Shown: piece by piece, positions 22,779 through 24,852 of the stretch | How the letters are laid out: each line of letters begins with the position of its first letter | How positions within the stretch are numbered: the first letter of the stretch is position 1 | Source: Deltaproteobacteria bacterium | GTDB lineage: Bacteria; Desulfobacterota; WTBG01 | DNA length: 24,852 nt | Assembly (NCBI GenBank): GCA_013139225.1 | Contig: WTBG01000232.1 | Location: 1 to 24,852, forward strand | Reading direction: 5' to 3' | Notes under the pieces: model-generated | The model's input: only the letters and a program-made list of their open reading frames with translations | Database searches by the model: none | What the model was told of the DNA's origin: nothing | Position numbers and translations under genes: made by a program

Positions 22779-24104
22779 ATGACTAAAAGATATGATCTCA
22801 TTGTTGTCGGAGCGGGGCCTGCAGGTCTTACGGCAGCTAAAGCTGCAAGGGAATGCGGGCTGGAAGTTGCGCTCCTGGAAAGAAAAACAGACATTACCAA
22901 TCTTCACCGATGTTGTGGTCAGTCCCTGGTTTCTATGAATGACTATTATTTTGGTGACATATTTCATTTCAACAATAAAGGGAAGCGTATGTGCTTTCCT
23001 GTTAATAGATTCTCTCTCAAATACGATGGGCCTTCTAGTAATATATATTCCTGGCATTTTTATTCGCCGGATGGTCATATTGTTAAACTGGGAGACGCAA
23101 AGGAATTGAAGAAGCTGGGGGACAATGGTCGAATTGCAATGATTCATGATAAAGAAGTTTTCTTTCGTTGTCTCCTTGATGAAATTGATAAAACAGGGGT
23201 AGAGGTCTTCCCGGGGATAAATGTTACTGATGTTACAAAAACCGGTGAAAATGTGAGGGTAAAAGGGGGAGATAAAAATTTTGAGGCAACCTATGTCATT
23301 GCTGCAGATGGAACTAATTCCTTAATTGCTGAGAAGATGGGATTCAACAAAGCAAGAGATTTCTTCTGCAAGATATCATCCCAATCTTTTTATATACGCA
23401 ATGCAAAGATTCCTGAGCTTGAAGTTGCCCTATCCTGCCCGGATTATGTTAAAGAGATCCCTGCATTCATGGTAATTTTCCCCTGGATCAATGAAGACGA
23501 AATTAATGCTATCTTTCTCACCCTTGATCCTCATCTCAATTTAGATGAGGTAACTGACTACTTCATGAATAAACATCCAATTTATTCTAAATGGTTTAAA
23601 GATTCAGAAAAGTTGAGAAAGTTCACCTCTGTAGAATCAATTTACTCTCCCATTAGAGAGCCTTTTAGTGACAACGTTTTGATTGTTGGTGATGCCGGAG
23701 GAACTCAAGAGGTAGAAAACACCGGTGCCATGATCAGTGGCTGGAGGGCAGGTAATGCTGTTGCTACTTCTGTCATTGAGAGCAAGGTCGGTCTAAAAGC
23801 AGAAGGCATCTCTCACTATTTAAGATGGTGGAAAGAAACCTACATTGATAAGTATAGCCATGAAGATTATGTTAAGAATTTTACCTTTTCTTATATTTTG
23901 TCTGGAGATGATTTAAACTATCTATTTAGCCTGATTAAAGAACCTCTGGCACCGTGCTTTAATCCTTATGAAGCCTTAAACCTTATCAGCCAGGCTATCC
24001 AACAAGCGGCCCCTACCATACAGCAGGAAAGGCCTGATATCCTTACCAGATTAGCAAAGATGGCAGCTCCTCTAGAAGAGGTACTAACTTCTATTCGTAA
24101 GTAG
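22779..24104 (+). CDS. NAD(P)/FAD-dependent oxidoreductase, geranylgeranyl-reductase-like
   Basis: This 441-residue flavoprotein has the N-terminal Rossmann motif VVGAGPAG (9-16), an acidic strand end LLERK, and the second FAD motif NVLIVGDAGGTQEVENTG near residue 306, as in the GGR/FixC group. A CC pair (45-46) in HRCCGQS lies close to the expected isoalloxazine position. No membrane helix or iron-sulfur cluster motif is evident. It follows the FAD oxidase gene by 22 bp, with AAAGGAAG (22766-22773) as ribosome site, so the two are probably one operon. GGR-family enzymes reduce prenyl double bonds, but this branch is broad and the substrate is unknown. Confidence 0.87.
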   Translation: MTKRYDLIVVGAGPAGLTAAKAARECGLEVALLERKTDITNLHRCCGQSLVSMNDYYFGDIFHFNNKGKRMCFPVNRFSLKYDGPSSNIYSWHFYSPDGHIVKLGDAKELKKLGDNGRIAMIHDKEVFFRCLLDEIDKTGVEVFPGINVTDVTKTGENVRVKGGDKNFEATYVIAADGTNSLIAEKMGFNKARDFFCKISSQSFYIRNAKIPELEVALSCPDYVKEIPAFMVIFPWINEDEINAIFLTLDPHLNLDEVTDYFMNKHPIYSKWFKDSEKLRKFTSVESIYSPIREPFSDNVLIVGDAGGTQEVENTGAMISGWRAGNAVATSVIESKVGLKAEGISHYLRWWKETYIDKYSHEDYVKNFTFSYILSGDDLNYLFSLIKEPLAPCFNPYEALNLISQAIQQAAPTIQQERPDILTRLAKMAAPLEEVLTSIRK

Positions 24105-24140
24105 TGTGTTTCGTCTATATGCAGAACCTTCTTGACAAAT

Positions 24141-24404
24141 ATGAAACCAGTAAAAATCTTTGATTGGTTCACCCGGTTGTTGCCACTATGGGTAGTTTTA
24201 TGTGGAATCATCGCTTACTTTTGGCCATTCGTTTTTATTCCCTTAAAATCTTATTTGGAACTTGCCTTTGCTCTGACCATGCTTGGTATTGGACTGGTTA
24301 TTAACCAGAACGAATTTATTCCTGTGTTCCGAAAACCCCATTTTTTCGGTCTAAAATTCGAAGCACGTGCGAAGCTTACCGCAGGTATCAATACGAAGCA
24401 ATAA
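24141..24404 (+). pseudogene. Truncated bile acid:sodium symporter (BASS)-like gene
   Basis: The frame from ATG 24141 encodes FTRLLPLWVVLCGIIAYFWP..LALTMLGIGLVINQNEF..FRKP, which matches the first two helices of BASS-family transporters (normally about 300 residues with eight or more helices). After FRKP (about 24345) the translation becomes LKFEARAKLTAGINTKQ and stops at 24404. That part coincides with repeat-type DNA (CGAAGCACG..., CGAAGCAAT...). No remaining part of the transporter follows before the next gene, so the 3' end has been lost. The upstream in-frame TTG 24132 is a possible but unnecessary start. Confidence 0.6.
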
Positions 24405-24625
24405 CTAAAATACAAATGTCCCAATGAAAAAAAACATCACATTTCCAACATCTTGTTTAGGTCATTTTGTCATTTGGTGTTCGAATTTGTTTCGGCCCGC
24501 CATGCCTGCCCTGGTGCGACTCCTCGGTGGGATGCTCGACAACGGATAAACCAGGTCTGGGCCAGGGATTTCGGATTTGGCCTGAACATGACTTTTCGTT
24601 CAGGCACTAACTAGCTCCTGACTTC
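24345..24625. repeat. Repeat-rich region ending the truncated symporter gene
   Basis: The left part carries ATTCGAAGCACG (from 24356), ACGAAGCAATAACTAAAA and ACAAATGTCCCAATGA. The right part carries TCATTTGGTGTTCGAA and TTTGTTTCGG (to about 24495), which is approximately the left part inverted. A GC-richer stretch (24495-24565) interrupts this before GGATTTCGGATTTGG (24567-24580), a copy of the same heptad seen inside the hybrid kinase. GCCTGAAC/GTTCAGGC (24580-24587 with 24598-24605) is a perfect 8-bp hairpin at the end. No gene is seen from 24405 to 24642. Confidence 0.5.
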
Positions 24626-24642
24626 ATTTTAAGGTAATAAAG

Positions 24643-24852
24643 ATGCTATCTAAAGTTAAGCAAAGGATTAATTTCTATTTCGATGATTTGACCACACCCA
24701 TGGGGAAAACCTTTGACCTGGTGATCATTGCTCTTATTTTCCTGGTCTGTATAATATTTGTAATAAAAACCTATAATATCCCAGAGAGGCTGAGGGAAAT
24801 AGTAAATCTTATAGAAACAATTATTATTGTTATCTTCATTATAGAGTATCTC
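24643..24852 (+). CDS. Voltage-gated-type ion channel, N-terminal part (runs off the window)
   Basis: The first 70 codons are visible from ATG 24643, with AAGGT (24631-24635) as ribosome site. The start FDDLTTPMGKTFDLVIIALI then a hydrophobic helix (about 24-42), a short loop with PERLRE, and a second helix beginning with NLIETIIIVIFIIEYL match the S1-S2 region of bacterial Kv-like channels (ion-transport family). The filter and voltage-sensor arginines lie beyond the window, so ion selectivity is not shown. The frame stays open to the last base. Confidence 0.7.
   Translation, partial: MLSKVKQRINFYFDDLTTPMGKTFDLVIIALIFLVCIIFVIKTYNIPERLREIVNLIETIIIVIFIIEYL

Noticed and set aside
22367..22900. 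177-codon frame on the minus strand across the two flavoprotein genes
   Set aside because: It is antisense to the conserved C-terminus of the oxidase and the FAD motif of the next gene, with no ribosome site or recognisable domain.

Overview
This is a moderately AT-rich bacterial window carrying mostly chromosomal genes. Two proteins have lipobox signal peptides, and one of these looks like a BamD-type tetratricopeptide lipoprotein, so the cell is probably Gram-negative. The tmRNA tag (ANDYDYALAA), the order tRNA-Gln / prs / rplY / pth, a K+-dependent type membrane pyrophosphatase, many hybrid kinases and numerous dispersed intergenic repeats together suggest a deltaproteobacterial (Desulfobacterota-like) organism or a related uncultured lineage. 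That placement is inference; no rRNA is present.

Layout. (1) 1-4764: tRNA-Gln(UUG), then prs, rplY and pth behind a good sigma-70-type promoter, then hppA closed by a strong terminator. (2) 4818-8608: two lipoproteins of unknown role, smpB, the tmRNA gene ssrA, and a single-pass membrane protein of unknown function. (3) 8786-17525, all on the minus strand: a dense signalling cluster. In transcription order it holds a REC-REC-PAS-PAS-kinase-REC hybrid, an HDOD protein, a PAS-kinase-REC-REC hybrid, a free-standing HPt protein, a REC-GGDEF diguanylate cyclase, and a two-helix K+ channel with an RCK domain and a C-terminal receiver domain. The cluster has seven receiver domains and no DNA-binding output. 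(4) 18054-20962: an MFS transporter diverging from an ECF sigma factor and its overlapping zinc-finger anti-sigma factor with a TPR tail. A 40-bp near-perfect palindrome lies between the divergent genes. (5) 21206-24852: a vanillyl-alcohol-oxidase/4-cresol-dehydrogenase-like FAD enzyme split by one in-frame amber codon, a geranylgeranyl-reductase-like FAD oxidoreductase, a truncated bile-acid:sodium-symporter-like gene cut off by repeat DNA, and the start of a voltage-gated-type ion channel.

The most notable system is the minus-strand signalling cluster. My reading is that two sensor kinases feed phosphate through the separate HPt protein to two different outputs: c-di-GMP synthesis and a K+ channel whose own receiver domain could gate or tune K+ flux. 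Each domain can be seen in the sequence; the wiring is inference.

A second theme is invasion by dispersed repeats. Heptad-based inverted repeats sit in frame inside one histidine kinase at two places and a purine-rich insert at a third. Other repeat families fill the gaps before hppA, before ssrA, after the channel gene, upstream of the kinase operon, and at the broken symporter gene.
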